Shown: piece after piece, positions 1 through 5,901 of the stretch
How the letters are laid out: every line of letters starts with the position of its first letter
Numbering within the stretch: position 1 is the stretch's first letter
From: Caldisericota bacterium
Lineage (GTDB): Bacteria > Caldisericota > Caldisericia > Caldisericales > Caldisericaceae
Reading direction: 5' to 3'
Assembly (NCBI GenBank): GCA_030642335.1
Contig: DAOWNX010000062.1
Span: forward strand, 1 to 5,901
Length of the DNA: 5,901 nucleotides
Program-made: the position numbers and the translations under genes
The notes under the pieces: generated by a model
The model's input: only the letters and a program-made list of their open reading frames with translations
Database searches by the model: none
Told to the model about the DNA's origin: nothing

Positions 1-2
1 AT

Positions 3-50
3 TTTGAAGACAGAGGAGATAAATTCAAAAAAATAGTAAATAGCCTATGA
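3..50 (+). CDS. murD: MurD C-terminus (partial): UDP-MurNAc-L-Ala--D-Glu ligase
   Basis: Only the last 15 codons and the TGA stop at 48-50 are present; bases 1-2 belong to the preceding codon. The reading frame gives FEDRGDKFKKIVNSL. FE-RG-xF near the extreme C-terminus is a hallmark of MurD, the cytoplasmic ATP-dependent ligase that adds D-glutamate to UDP-MurNAc-L-Ala. The assignment rests on this short tail plus context, since murD directly precedes ftsW in many dcw clusters. The stop codon overlaps the ftsW start as ATGA (47-50), so the two genes are probably translationally coupled. Catalytic domains lie outside the window, so completeness of the gene cannot be judged. Confidence 0.8.
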   Translation, partial: FEDRGDKFKKIVNSL

Positions 51-1120
51 ATAAAGAACAAAAAACATCTGATATACATACATTGTTATTTTCTTCATAC
101 GCTCTTGTCGGGATAGGATTACTTATGAATTTTAGTATAAGCCCGTCTACATCAACCAGCCTGTCCTTGACAATCTTTTACAAACAGCTCTTATATGTAG
201 GTATCGGGACAGTTTCTCTCATTTTGTTTTCATATTTTAATCATACAAAGCTTAAAGACATTTCCACTGTTTTATTTTTCCTCGTTTTGATATCTCTTTT
301 CTTCACAACAGGAGAAACATCCAGAAGGTGGCTGTATGTAGGGCTACCGTTTACAATTCAGCCCTCACAATATGCCTCTCTCGTTCTCTCAATACTTATT
401 TCAAAAGTAGTTTCCACAAAATTAAGAGAAGATTATAACAAAAAAATATACATAATTCTTCTTGGAGTAGTAATCCTTATATCGGGACTCGTAATTATAG
501 AACCAGATATGGGAAGCGGGATAATAATAATGCTGACATGCGGAGCATTATTATTGGTTAGTGGAATGAAGCTAATAGATTTCTGCATTGTTTCGATCCC
601 TACAATAATGTTGGGAGCCATAGCTATAATGAATAACCAAAGCTGGAAAAAAAGAATAGTTTTCTTCCTTAATCCTTATAGTGCTCCTACAGGTGAAGGC
701 TATCAGGCGCTCCAATCATTCAGAGCAATTGCAAGAGGCGGAATAATTGGCACAGGTTTTATGAGAAGCATGTTCAAATACGGAAAACTTCCAGAAAAAA
801 CCGCAGATTTTATATTCGCTATCACAGCAGAAGAATTTGGCATAATAGGGTGTACTATAATAATAGCCCTCTTTATTGCACTGATATATACAGGATTCAA
901 AATTGCAAAAAATACGGGAAGCACTTTTTCCAGATTATTAGCAGTGGGCATTATTCTAAATATTGCACTTTCTGCCCTGGTAAATATATCAACAAATATA
1001 GGATTACTTCCCGTTACTGGTATCACATTGCCATTCATAAGCTTCGGTGGCAACAGCATGTTAGCAAACCTTACCGGTGTTGGTATTCTTATAAACATAG
1101 CGAAAAAGAGTGGTGAATAA
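47..1120 (+). CDS. ftsW: FtsW: SEDS-family septal peptidoglycan polymerase
   Basis: This is a 357-residue, strongly hydrophobic protein with about ten membrane segments (roughly 12-31, 47-64, 73-87, 103-122, 133-152, 154-172, 177-195, 263-286, 296-318, 323-351). The family polymerises lipid II into glycan strands together with a class B penicillin-binding protein. Recognisable SEDS motifs are SRRW (92-95), EPDMGSG (152-158), LNPYSAPTGEGYQALQS (208-224), LPEKTADFIFAITAEEFG (248-265) and LPVTGITLPFISFGG (321-335). D254, in ADFIFA, aligns with the essential aspartate of the large extracytoplasmic loop. The usual QPSE(F/L)xK is QPSQYAS here (105-111), so a conserved Glu and Lys are both replaced. 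FtsW is preferred over its paralogue RodA because the gene lies between murD and murG. The start is the ATG of an ATGA overlap with murD. No Shine-Dalgarno sequence lies at normal distance, so translation probably depends on ribosomes finishing murD. Length is slightly under that of E. coli FtsW, mainly because the cytoplasmic N-terminus is short. Confidence 0.95.
   Translation: MNKEQKTSDIHTLLFSSYALVGIGLLMNFSISPSTSTSLSLTIFYKQLLYVGIGTVSLILFSYFNHTKLKDISTVLFFLVLISLFFTTGETSRRWLYVGLPFTIQPSQYASLVLSILISKVVSTKLREDYNKKIYIILLGVVILISGLVIIEPDMGSGIIIMLTCGALLLVSGMKLIDFCIVSIPTIMLGAIAIMNNQSWKKRIVFFLNPYSAPTGEGYQALQSFRAIARGGIIGTGFMRSMFKYGKLPEKTADFIFAITAEEFGIIGCTIIIALFIALIYTGFKIAKNTGSTFSRLLAVGIILNIALSALVNISTNIGLLPVTGITLPFISFGGNSMLANLTGVGILINIAKKSGE
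1112..1116 (+). promoter_or_regulatory. Ribosome binding site of murG
   Basis: GGTGA lies 5 nt before ATG 1122, inside the last codons of ftsW. It matches the 3' half of a full AGGAGGTGA Shine-Dalgarno sequence. It supports ATG 1122 over the two upstream in-frame GTG codons, one of which overlaps this site. Confidence 0.6.
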
Positions 1121-1121
1121 A

Positions 1122-2204
1122 ATGAAAATACTTATTGCAGGCGGAGGGACGGGAGGCCATATTTATCCAGTTGTTTCAATCGCAAAAACATTTATAAAAA
1201 ACGGAGTTGAAGTTGTTCTTGTTGGAAGAAAAAACAGTAAAGAAGAAAATATATATAAAGCGCATAAACTTTGTACAAGAACAATAGAATCTGCTGCGCT
1301 AGAATTTAGTCCAAAAAAGTTTTCAAAATTTGTGCGCAAAGCAAGTATAGGAATTAAAGAGGCATATCGCACATTAAGAGAAGAAAATATTGATGCAGTA
1401 ATTGGAGCTGGCGGATATGTTTCAGCGCCTATAGTCTTTGCAGCGATAACAAAAAATATACCCGTATTCCTTTATGAACAAAACATTGTACCAGGCCGTG
1501 CTAATAGATTGTTTGCAAAAAAAAGCAAGAAGATCTTTATGGGCTTTCCTAATATTTATGGTTTCTTTGACGGAGGAAAAACAGTTTTTACCGGCAATCC
1601 TATAAGAAAGAAAATTGTTAACATAAAAAGAAAAGACGCATTAAATTTCTTTAAGTTTGATGACAAACCTACACTCCTCGTTCTCGGAGGAAGTGGGGGA
1701 GCAAAAAAAATAAACGACACATTTTCAAATATCATAAAAAAACTTTTGTTCAAGAGTAGAAATATTCAAATCATATTTATAACAGGAGAACGAGATTACC
1801 GGGTTATAACCAAAAAAAATAAAACTCTTTCGCCAAGAGTAAAAATAATATCATATTTAGAAGAAGCAGAATACGCTATTGGAGCAGCCAATTTTGCAGT
1901 ATCAAGAGCTGGCGCAATGACTCTTACTGAACTAACGAGAAGGGGAGTTCCGGGAATTATCATACCATATCCACACGCCAGAGACAATCATCAAGAAAAA
2001 AATGCACTTTTTCTCAAAAGTAAAGGATGTATAGATCTTATAAAAGAATCAACGTTATCAGAGAACATGCTGCTGAATAAAATTATTTACTATCTCACCC
2101 ATCCCGATATAATAAAAACAATGAAAAATAATACAGAAGGAATATTCCCAGAAAATAGTGAAGAAATTATGTACAATAAAGTTAGGAGCGAAATAAATGA
2201 GTAA
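1122..2204 (+). CDS. murG: MurG: lipid II-forming GlcNAc transferase
   Basis: This 360-residue, full-length GT-B glycosyltransferase transfers GlcNAc from UDP-GlcNAc to undecaprenyl-PP-MurNAc-pentapeptide (lipid I) on the inner face of the membrane, giving lipid II, the substrate of FtsW. The N-terminal domain has the glycine-rich loop GGGTGGHIYP (7-16), a second loop GAGGYVSAP (95-103) and YEQNIVPG (118-125). The C-terminal domain has GNPIR (158-162), LGGSGGA (188-194) and the donor-site motif SRAGAMTLTEL (261-271), followed by PYPHARDNHQEKNA (282-295). E270 matches the Glu that contacts the GlcNAc ribose in E. coli MurG. The usual HEQN is YEQN here. ATG 1122 is chosen over the in-frame GTGs at 1110 and 1113. 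It puts the first beta strand (MKILIAGGG) at the N-terminus as in the family, lies 1 nt past the ftsW stop, and has GGTGA 5 nt upstream. The last 8 nt overlap murC. Confidence 0.97.
   Translation: MKILIAGGGTGGHIYPVVSIAKTFIKNGVEVVLVGRKNSKEENIYKAHKLCTRTIESAALEFSPKKFSKFVRKASIGIKEAYRTLREENIDAVIGAGGYVSAPIVFAAITKNIPVFLYEQNIVPGRANRLFAKKSKKIFMGFPNIYGFFDGGKTVFTGNPIRKKIVNIKRKDALNFFKFDDKPTLLVLGGSGGAKKINDTFSNIIKKLLFKSRNIQIIFITGERDYRVITKKNKTLSPRVKIISYLEEAEYAIGAANFAVSRAGAMTLTELTRRGVPGIIIPYPHARDNHQEKNALFLKSKGCIDLIKESTLSENMLLNKIIYYLTHPDIIKTMKNNTEGIFPENSEEIMYNKVRSEINE
2184..2188 (+). promoter_or_regulatory. Ribosome binding site of murC
   Basis: AGGAG lies within the 3' end of murG, 8 nt before ATG 2197. The spacing and sequence are good and fix the murC start inside the murG coding region. 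Confidence 0.8.
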
Positions 2205-3576
2205 AATATTCTTTGTAGGCATTGGCGGTGCAGGAATGAATAAGCTTGCACTTTTACTCAAAGATTTCGGCGATGAAATTTTTGGCTCAGATATAAAAAG
2301 CAACAAAGAAACAGAAAAATTACAAAACGAAGGAATTAATATCTACATAGGACACAATAAAAACCACATAAACAAAAGTATTGATCTTGTAATTTACTCT
2401 TCGGCCATACCTTCTTCAAATGAGGAATTAATTCAAGCAAAAAAAATAGGCATTACAATTAAAAAAAGAGGAGAAGCACTTGCCGAAATCACAAAAAAAT
2501 TTAAAACCATAGTAGTATCAGGCACTCATGGTAAAACAACTACAACAGCATTTATTGGATATATTTTAAAAGAAAATGGCAAAAAAACCAATGTCTATAT
2601 AGGCGGAGAAGAAGAAGAATTTGATTCATTTGATAAAACTGCGGAATTATTTGTCATCGAATCGGATGAAAGTGATAGATCGTTTCTTTTTTTCGAACCT
2701 AAAATCCTTGTAATAACAAATATCGATAAGGATCATCTTGGAGCATACCAAAATAGCTTTAAAAACTTAAAGCAAGCGTTCAAAACACTTCAAAATAAGT
2801 CAGAAAAAAAGGTAATATGTAGAGATGATAAAAATGCCTTTTCTATTGCAAACCTCTCAGATACAAACACATTCTTTTACAGTATAAAAAATAAAAAAGC
2901 AAATATTTTTGCAACAAACATCAAATATTCCGCATCAGGAACAGAATTTGATCTATTTTACTTAAGAAAATTTATAGAAAGAGGATTTATCCCCTCTTAC
3001 GGAGATAAAAACGTACTCAACGCACTTGCTGCAATTTCTGTTGCACATCTTTCTGGAATAAAAATTAAAGACACACTAATCTCTTTAGAAAGTTTTTCCA
3101 TGCCAAACAGAAGAATGAAAATAAGAGGAGAGATAAAGGGTATTACCGTAATTGATGACCATGCTGACCATCCAACAGAAATTGAATCAACGCTCAATGC
3201 AATAAAAAAGCATTTCCCAAGCAAAAGAATCATCGCAGTATTCCAGCCTCACAGATACAGCAGAGTAAATGCACTCAAGCAAAACATTGCCAAACCGTTT
3301 CACTATGCCGATATTATCATATCTACAGATATTTATCCTGCTTTTGAAGCCCCTATAAAAGGTATTAATGGCAGTGTAATAAATAAATGGATTAAAGAAA
3401 AAAATGAAGAAAAAGAAGTATACTACAGGAAACAATTGGAGGATGTAACACAGATATTGAGAAAAATCTTGAAAAGAAATGATTTAATAGTATTATTAGG
3501 GCCAGGAGATATAGAAAATTTTTCTCCTTCTTTAATAAGGTTTTTAAAAGGAGTAGCATGTGAGAAGAAGCATTGA
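2197..3576 (+). CDS. murC: MurC: UDP-N-acetylmuramate--L-alanine ligase
   Basis: This 459-residue cytoplasmic Mur ligase joins L-Ala to UDP-MurNAc using ATP, making the first bond of the stem peptide. Domain 1 (about 1-100) opens with the UDP-binding GIGGAGM (8-14). Domain 2 has the P-loop SGTHGKTTTT (108-117), ESDESDRSF (155-163) and TNIDKDHL (174-181). Domain 3 (about 303-459) has RRMKIRGE, IDDHADHPTE (319-328), FQPHRYSR (349-356) and GPGDI (435-439). The residues described as invariant across Mur ligases all have counterparts: the P-loop Lys (K113), a Glu (E155), the DHL His (H180), two Asn in KNVLNA (N272, N275), an Arg of RR (305-306) and an Asp of DD (320-321). MurC rather than MurD/E/F is indicated by DESD-SF and FQPHRYSR. 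Several positions are unusual: DDHADHP replaces the common DDY(A/G)HHP, and MPNRR replaces the common GVKRR. The start overlaps the murG end by 8 nt and has AGGAG 8 nt upstream. The 3' end overlaps murB by 17 nt. Confidence 0.96.
   Translation: MSKIFFVGIGGAGMNKLALLLKDFGDEIFGSDIKSNKETEKLQNEGINIYIGHNKNHINKSIDLVIYSSAIPSSNEELIQAKKIGITIKKRGEALAEITKKFKTIVVSGTHGKTTTTAFIGYILKENGKKTNVYIGGEEEEFDSFDKTAELFVIESDESDRSFLFFEPKILVITNIDKDHLGAYQNSFKNLKQAFKTLQNKSEKKVICRDDKNAFSIANLSDTNTFFYSIKNKKANIFATNIKYSASGTEFDLFYLRKFIERGFIPSYGDKNVLNALAAISVAHLSGIKIKDTLISLESFSMPNRRMKIRGEIKGITVIDDHADHPTEIESTLNAIKKHFPSKRIIAVFQPHRYSRVNALKQNIAKPFHYADIIISTDIYPAFEAPIKGINGSVINKWIKEKNEEKEVYYRKQLEDVTQILRKILKRNDLIVLLGPGDIENFSPSLIRFLKGVACEKKH
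3549..3553 (+). promoter_or_regulatory. Ribosome binding site deciding the GTG start of murB
   Basis: AGGAG, within AAAAGGAG, lies in the 3' end of murC, 6 nt before GTG 3560 and 4 nt before the overlapping out-of-frame ATG 3558. It is a strong purine match and is the main nucleotide-level reason to choose the GTG start over the downstream ATG 3623. Confidence 0.8.
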
Positions 3577-4471
3577 TAAACTTCGTGAAGTAGTGAAAGG
3601 TGAAGTGATTGAAAACGAACCAATGGCAAACCATACCTCTTTTCATATCGGAGGGCCAGCACAAATCTTTTGCAAACCAGAAAATTTCGAAGATATAAAA
3701 AATATTATTGAATGGGCAAAGAAGAACAAACTACCCATAATGGCAGTAGGAAATGGAACAAATCTGCTTGTTTCGGATAACGGAATAGATGGTATAGTAA
3801 TTCAAATTGCCAATAAAATAAAAAATGTTCAATTCGATAGAAATACAGTCATTACACAGGGGGGGATATCCCTGCAAGAATTAATTAATAAATCAATGGA
3901 GAAAGGACTCGGAGGAATAGAATTCGCGGCCAAGATTCCAGGTGTAATTGGTGGATCTATTGTAATGAATGCTGGCAGTAATTCTCACTTTATAAGTAAA
4001 TTCATAAAATACGTCACCGTAATTGGAATGGATGGAAAGATATACAAGCTGTACCATGATGACCTGAAATTTAACTATAGGTACAGTATCTTGCAAAACG
4101 AACCACTAATTCTTCTGGATGCATTCTTAGTTTTAGAAAATCAAGATCCAGTAGAAATCAGAAAAAAAGTGGAAATATTCAGTAAGATAAAGAAAGAGCA
4201 CCAACCTCTAGATTATCCATGTGCAGGTAGCATATTCAAAAATCCGCCTACAACATATGCTGGCAAAGTATTGGAAGAAACAAATTGTAAAGGTCTAAGA
4301 ATGGGAGATGCAATGATATCGGATATGCATGCAAATTTTATAATCAATCTAGGAAAAGCAACAGCATCAGATGTAATACATCTCATAAGGAAGGCACAAC
4401 AACAAGTGCACAGAAAAAAAGATCTTGTTCTGGAGCTCGAAATAAAACTTGCAGGCAATTTTAGAAGCTAA
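3560..4471 (+). CDS. murB: MurB: UDP-N-acetylenolpyruvoylglucosamine reductase
   Basis: This 303-residue FAD-dependent reductase converts UDP-GlcNAc-enolpyruvate to UDP-MurNAc with NADPH, the step just before MurC. The N-terminal part carries NHTSFHIGGPA (24-34) and the FAD-binding GNGTNLLVSDNGIDG (64-78), then GIEFAAKIPGVIGGSIVMNAG (119-139). Catalytic positions known from E. coli and S. aureus MurB have counterparts: Arg in NYRYS (R174), the proton-donating Ser in AGSIFKNP (S224), and a C-terminal Glu in LELEIKLAG (probably E294). The length, about 300 residues, fits the shorter type II MurB. The start is GTG 3560, with AGGAG 6 nt upstream. This leaves the usual 20-odd residues before the NEPMANHTSF segment, whereas ATG 3623 would cut into that segment. 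An out-of-frame ATG directly followed by TGA (3558-3563) overlaps the GTG. The gene overlaps murC by 17 nt and stops 1 nt before the ddl start. A run of seven G lies at 3859-3865. Confidence 0.95.
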   Translation: MRRSIDKLREVVKGEVIENEPMANHTSFHIGGPAQIFCKPENFEDIKNIIEWAKKNKLPIMAVGNGTNLLVSDNGIDGIVIQIANKIKNVQFDRNTVITQGGISLQELINKSMEKGLGGIEFAAKIPGVIGGSIVMNAGSNSHFISKFIKYVTVIGMDGKIYKLYHDDLKFNYRYSILQNEPLILLDAFLVLENQDPVEIRKKVEIFSKIKKEHQPLDYPCAGSIFKNPPTTYAGKVLEETNCKGLRMGDAMISDMHANFIINLGKATASDVIHLIRKAQQQVHRKKDLVLELEIKLAGNFRS

Positions 4472-4472
4472 A

Positions 4473-5402
4473 ATGAACAAGAAAATACTAGTTTTATATG
4501 GTGGCCTTTCAGAAGAAAGAGAAGTATCTATTGGAAGTGGAAAAGCAATTGCTAAAAGCCTTAAAAGAAATGGTTTTATTGTAAAAACATTTGATTTCAA
4601 AGGCAAATTAGAGAAGATTTTAGAGAATTTTGCCCCTGACGTTGTTTTTGTTGCACTACACGGAAAATATGGAGAAGATGGAACTGTACAAGGAGCTCTT
4701 GAAATAGCAAATATACCATATACTGGCTCTGACGTACTTGCCAGTGCAATCTGCATGAATAAGCTTATAACAAAGCAACTTTTGACAGCTCAAAAAATCG
4801 AAACGGCCAACTACTATCCAATCAAGAAGAAAGAAAAAGTCCTATTCAAAGAAATTGTGCATTACCTAAGAAACAATAAACTCGTTGTAAAACCAGTTGA
4901 TCAAGGTTCTACAATAGGAATAAGCATAGTAAACAATGAAAAAACCTTTAAAAAAGGATTAGACAAAGCATTTTCATTTAGTGATACTGTTATTGCAGAG
5001 GAATTTCTTGAGGGAAAAGAAATTACCGTATCAATTATAGGAAGCGGAAACAATATTAAAGCGCTTCCAATTATCGAAATTGTACCAGAAAATGAATTCT
5101 ATGATTACGAATCAAAGTATGTGCCCGGAATGTCGCGTCATATCATTCCAGCACGAATCCCTAAAAATGTATACGAAAAAGCAAAAAGAAATGCTATATT
5201 AATCTACGAAGAATTTGGCCTTAGAGATTTCGCAAGAATAGACTTTATTGTCGCAAACAATATACCATTCGCCCTGGAAGCAAACACGATACCTGGATTT
5301 ACTGAAACAAGTTTAGTTCCAGATGCTGCAAAAGCAGACGGAATAACCTTTGATAATCTCACTGCTTACATCATCAAAGAAGCATTAAAGAGAGGTAAAT
5401 GA
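4473..5402 (+). CDS. ddl: Ddl: D-alanine--D-alanine ligase
   Basis: This 309-residue ATP-grasp enzyme joins two D-Ala molecules; MurF then adds the dipeptide to the UDP-MurNAc-tripeptide. The N-terminal domain has GGLSEEREVSIGSG (10-23) with E15, and ALHGKYGEDGTVQG (61-74). The ATP-grasp part has MNK (95-97), VVKPVDQGSTIGIS (138-151), EEFLEGKE (176-183), EFYDYESKY (208-216), RIDF (255-258) and LEANTIPGFTETS (268-280). E15, S146 and Y216 match the E. coli DdlB active-site triad Glu15, Ser150 and Tyr216. A Tyr, not Phe, at 216 is the D-Ala-D-Ala type rather than the D-Ala-D-lactate type, so ordinary vancomycin-sensitive termini are inferred. Metal-binding candidates are D257, E269 and N271. ATG 4473 is chosen over in-frame TTG 4449 because it gives the normal family N-terminus and sits 1 nt after the murB stop. 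Only a weak AGAAG (4463-4467) precedes it. The stop overlaps ftsQ as ATGA. Confidence 0.96.
   Translation: MNKKILVLYGGLSEEREVSIGSGKAIAKSLKRNGFIVKTFDFKGKLEKILENFAPDVVFVALHGKYGEDGTVQGALEIANIPYTGSDVLASAICMNKLITKQLLTAQKIETANYYPIKKKEKVLFKEIVHYLRNNKLVVKPVDQGSTIGISIVNNEKTFKKGLDKAFSFSDTVIAEEFLEGKEITVSIIGSGNNIKALPIIEIVPENEFYDYESKYVPGMSRHIIPARIPKNVYEKAKRNAILIYEEFGLRDFARIDFIVANNIPFALEANTIPGFTETSLVPDAAKADGITFDNLTAYIIKEALKRGK
5389..5395 (+). promoter_or_regulatory. Possible ribosome binding site of ftsQ
   Basis: AGAGAGG falls in the final codons of ddl, only 3 nt before ATG 5399. The match is fair but the spacing is short, so initiation may rely mostly on coupling through the ATGA overlap with ddl. Confidence 0.45.
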
Positions 5403-5901
5403 AAAAACTCATCCTTTTAATTATAACTGTCATCCTCTTACTCGTACTCCTATCACCACTTCTCCCGGCAGAGCGCATACGGGTTTATAGTAACATAGAG
5501 ATCAGTCTTGATGATATATTTAAAAAAGTAGGTACCTTATATTCTGTGTATCAGTTAAAAATTCCAGCAAAAATCCACAGGAAACCCCTCAGTGTTTACG
5601 TATTTTATAATGAAACAATACTTGGCACTATCCATTTTTCAGATGGAGATTTTGCAATCTCATCCAAAGGACATATTATAAACAAGGAAGGGGAATTAGA
5701 AAATAACTTTTTTGCTGATTTCACAAGCAAAAGTTGGAATGAAAATTTCACTTTGTTGTTTGTTAATCTAAATGATTTGAATATACTTGATACAGTGGAT
5801 AAATTTTCTGTAGAAAACGAAATGATTGCATTTTATGATAAAAATAAAATTCTTGTTATAATGGAAAAAGGAAACTATAAAAAAAAGTTGCAAGAATATA
5901 A
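5399..5901 (+). CDS. ftsQ: FtsQ-like divisome protein (partial, open at the right edge)
   Basis: An open frame of 167 codons starts at an ATG overlapping the ddl stop and reaches the window end without a stop codon. The translation begins MKKLILLIITVILLLVLL, with one hydrophobic segment (about 3-22) and almost no cytoplasmic tail, so the rest should lie outside the membrane. After it come RIRVYSNIEISLDDIFKKV (26-44), resembling the first strand and helix of a POTRA domain, then IHRKPLSVYVFYNETI (59-74) and ISSKGHIINKEG (87-98). These resemble the FtsQ/DivIB pattern of a basic strand with a later (D/S)xxGxxx turn. In that family the protein bridges FtsA/FtsZ-side components and FtsL/FtsB with the septal synthase. 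Sequence similarity to known FtsQ is weak by eye, and the call leans on its position after ddl, its topology and the POTRA-like start. A different secreted or membrane-anchored protein cannot be excluded. AGAGAGG lies 3 nt upstream of the start, a short spacing. Confidence 0.72.
   Translation, partial: MKKLILLIITVILLLVLLSPLLPAERIRVYSNIEISLDDIFKKVGTLYSVYQLKIPAKIHRKPLSVYVFYNETILGTIHFSDGDFAISSKGHIINKEGELENNFFADFTSKSWNENFTLLFVNLNDLNILDTVDKFSVENEMIAFYDKNKILVIMEKGNYKKKLQEY

Larger units (their letters stand above)
1..5901 (+). other. dcw operon segment murD-ftsW-murG-murC-murB-ddl-ftsQ
   Basis: All seven genes run in the same direction with junctions of -4, +1, -8, -17, +1 and -4 nt. There is no room for an intergenic promoter or terminator, so the segment is inferred to be transcribed from a promoter upstream of the window and to continue past its right edge. 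Having murB between murC and ddl differs from E. coli, where murB is elsewhere, but is common in other phyla. Base composition and codon use look even across all genes, so nothing points to recent transfer. Confidence 0.92.

Noticed and set aside
703..1098. Long minus-strand open frame (131 codons) opposite ftsW
   Set aside because: It is antisense to conserved FtsW motifs, resembles no family I know, and lies wholly inside an established gene. The same reasoning applies to the other minus-strand frames opposite murG, murC, murB and ddl.
1110..1121. Upstream GTG starts for murG, adding four residues
   Set aside because: They would overlap the likely ribosome binding site and place extra residues before the N-terminal beta strand, where MurG proteins normally begin. 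ATG 1122 fits better.
1517..1524. A-rich runs in murG as possible programmed frameshift sites
   Set aside because: Runs of seven or eight A recur across the window as expected from AAA-rich codon use, and the murG frame is intact through all conserved motifs to the normal length, so no frameshift is needed.
4449..4472. Upstream TTG start for ddl, adding eight residues
   Set aside because: TTG is a weak start within murB, and the added residues are not part of the Ddl family N-terminus. ATG 4473 gives a start that lines up with E. coli DdlB numbering.
1..5901. A previously undescribed system such as defence, mobile or biosynthetic genes
   Set aside because: Every base except two single-nucleotide gaps lies in recognisable dcw genes in standard order. 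Nothing remains unexplained that could hold another system.

Overview
The window is one gene-packed, one-direction block of a bacterial division and cell wall (dcw) cluster. In order on the + strand it holds the last codons of murD, then ftsW, murG, murC, murB, ddl, and the first 167 codons of an ftsQ-like gene that runs off the right edge. No gap between genes exceeds 1 nt. Junctions are ATGA overlaps (murD/ftsW, ddl/ftsQ), 8- and 17-nt overlaps (murG/murC, murC/murB), or 1-nt gaps (ftsW/murG, murB/ddl). The layout implies a single polycistronic mRNA with translational coupling. I see no internal promoter, terminator, RNA gene, mobile element or CRISPR array, and no minus-strand gene I would support.

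The proteins cover consecutive steps of peptidoglycan precursor synthesis and its use at the septum. MurB and MurC act early on UDP-sugar precursors. MurD adds D-Glu after MurC. Ddl makes the D-Ala-D-Ala that MurF (not in the window) attaches. MurG makes lipid II at the membrane. FtsW polymerises lipid II at the division site, and FtsQ links the early and late divisome. The next genes downstream would be expected to be ftsA and ftsZ, by analogy with other dcw clusters.

The organism is a low-GC bacterium (roughly one third G+C by eye) with heavy AGA use for Arg, ATA for Ile and AAA for Lys. The gene order, with ddl and ftsQ after murB, resembles Gram-negative-type and deep-branching phyla. The sequence alone does not let me name a phylum. 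Several family motifs are divergent (FtsW QPSQYAS, MurC DDHADHP, MurG YEQN), which suggests a lineage far from the model organisms.

I found no sign of a new biological system. It is a core operon, and the second-look items are divergent active-site motifs, an ATGTGA start-stop at the murB start, and a divergent FtsQ.
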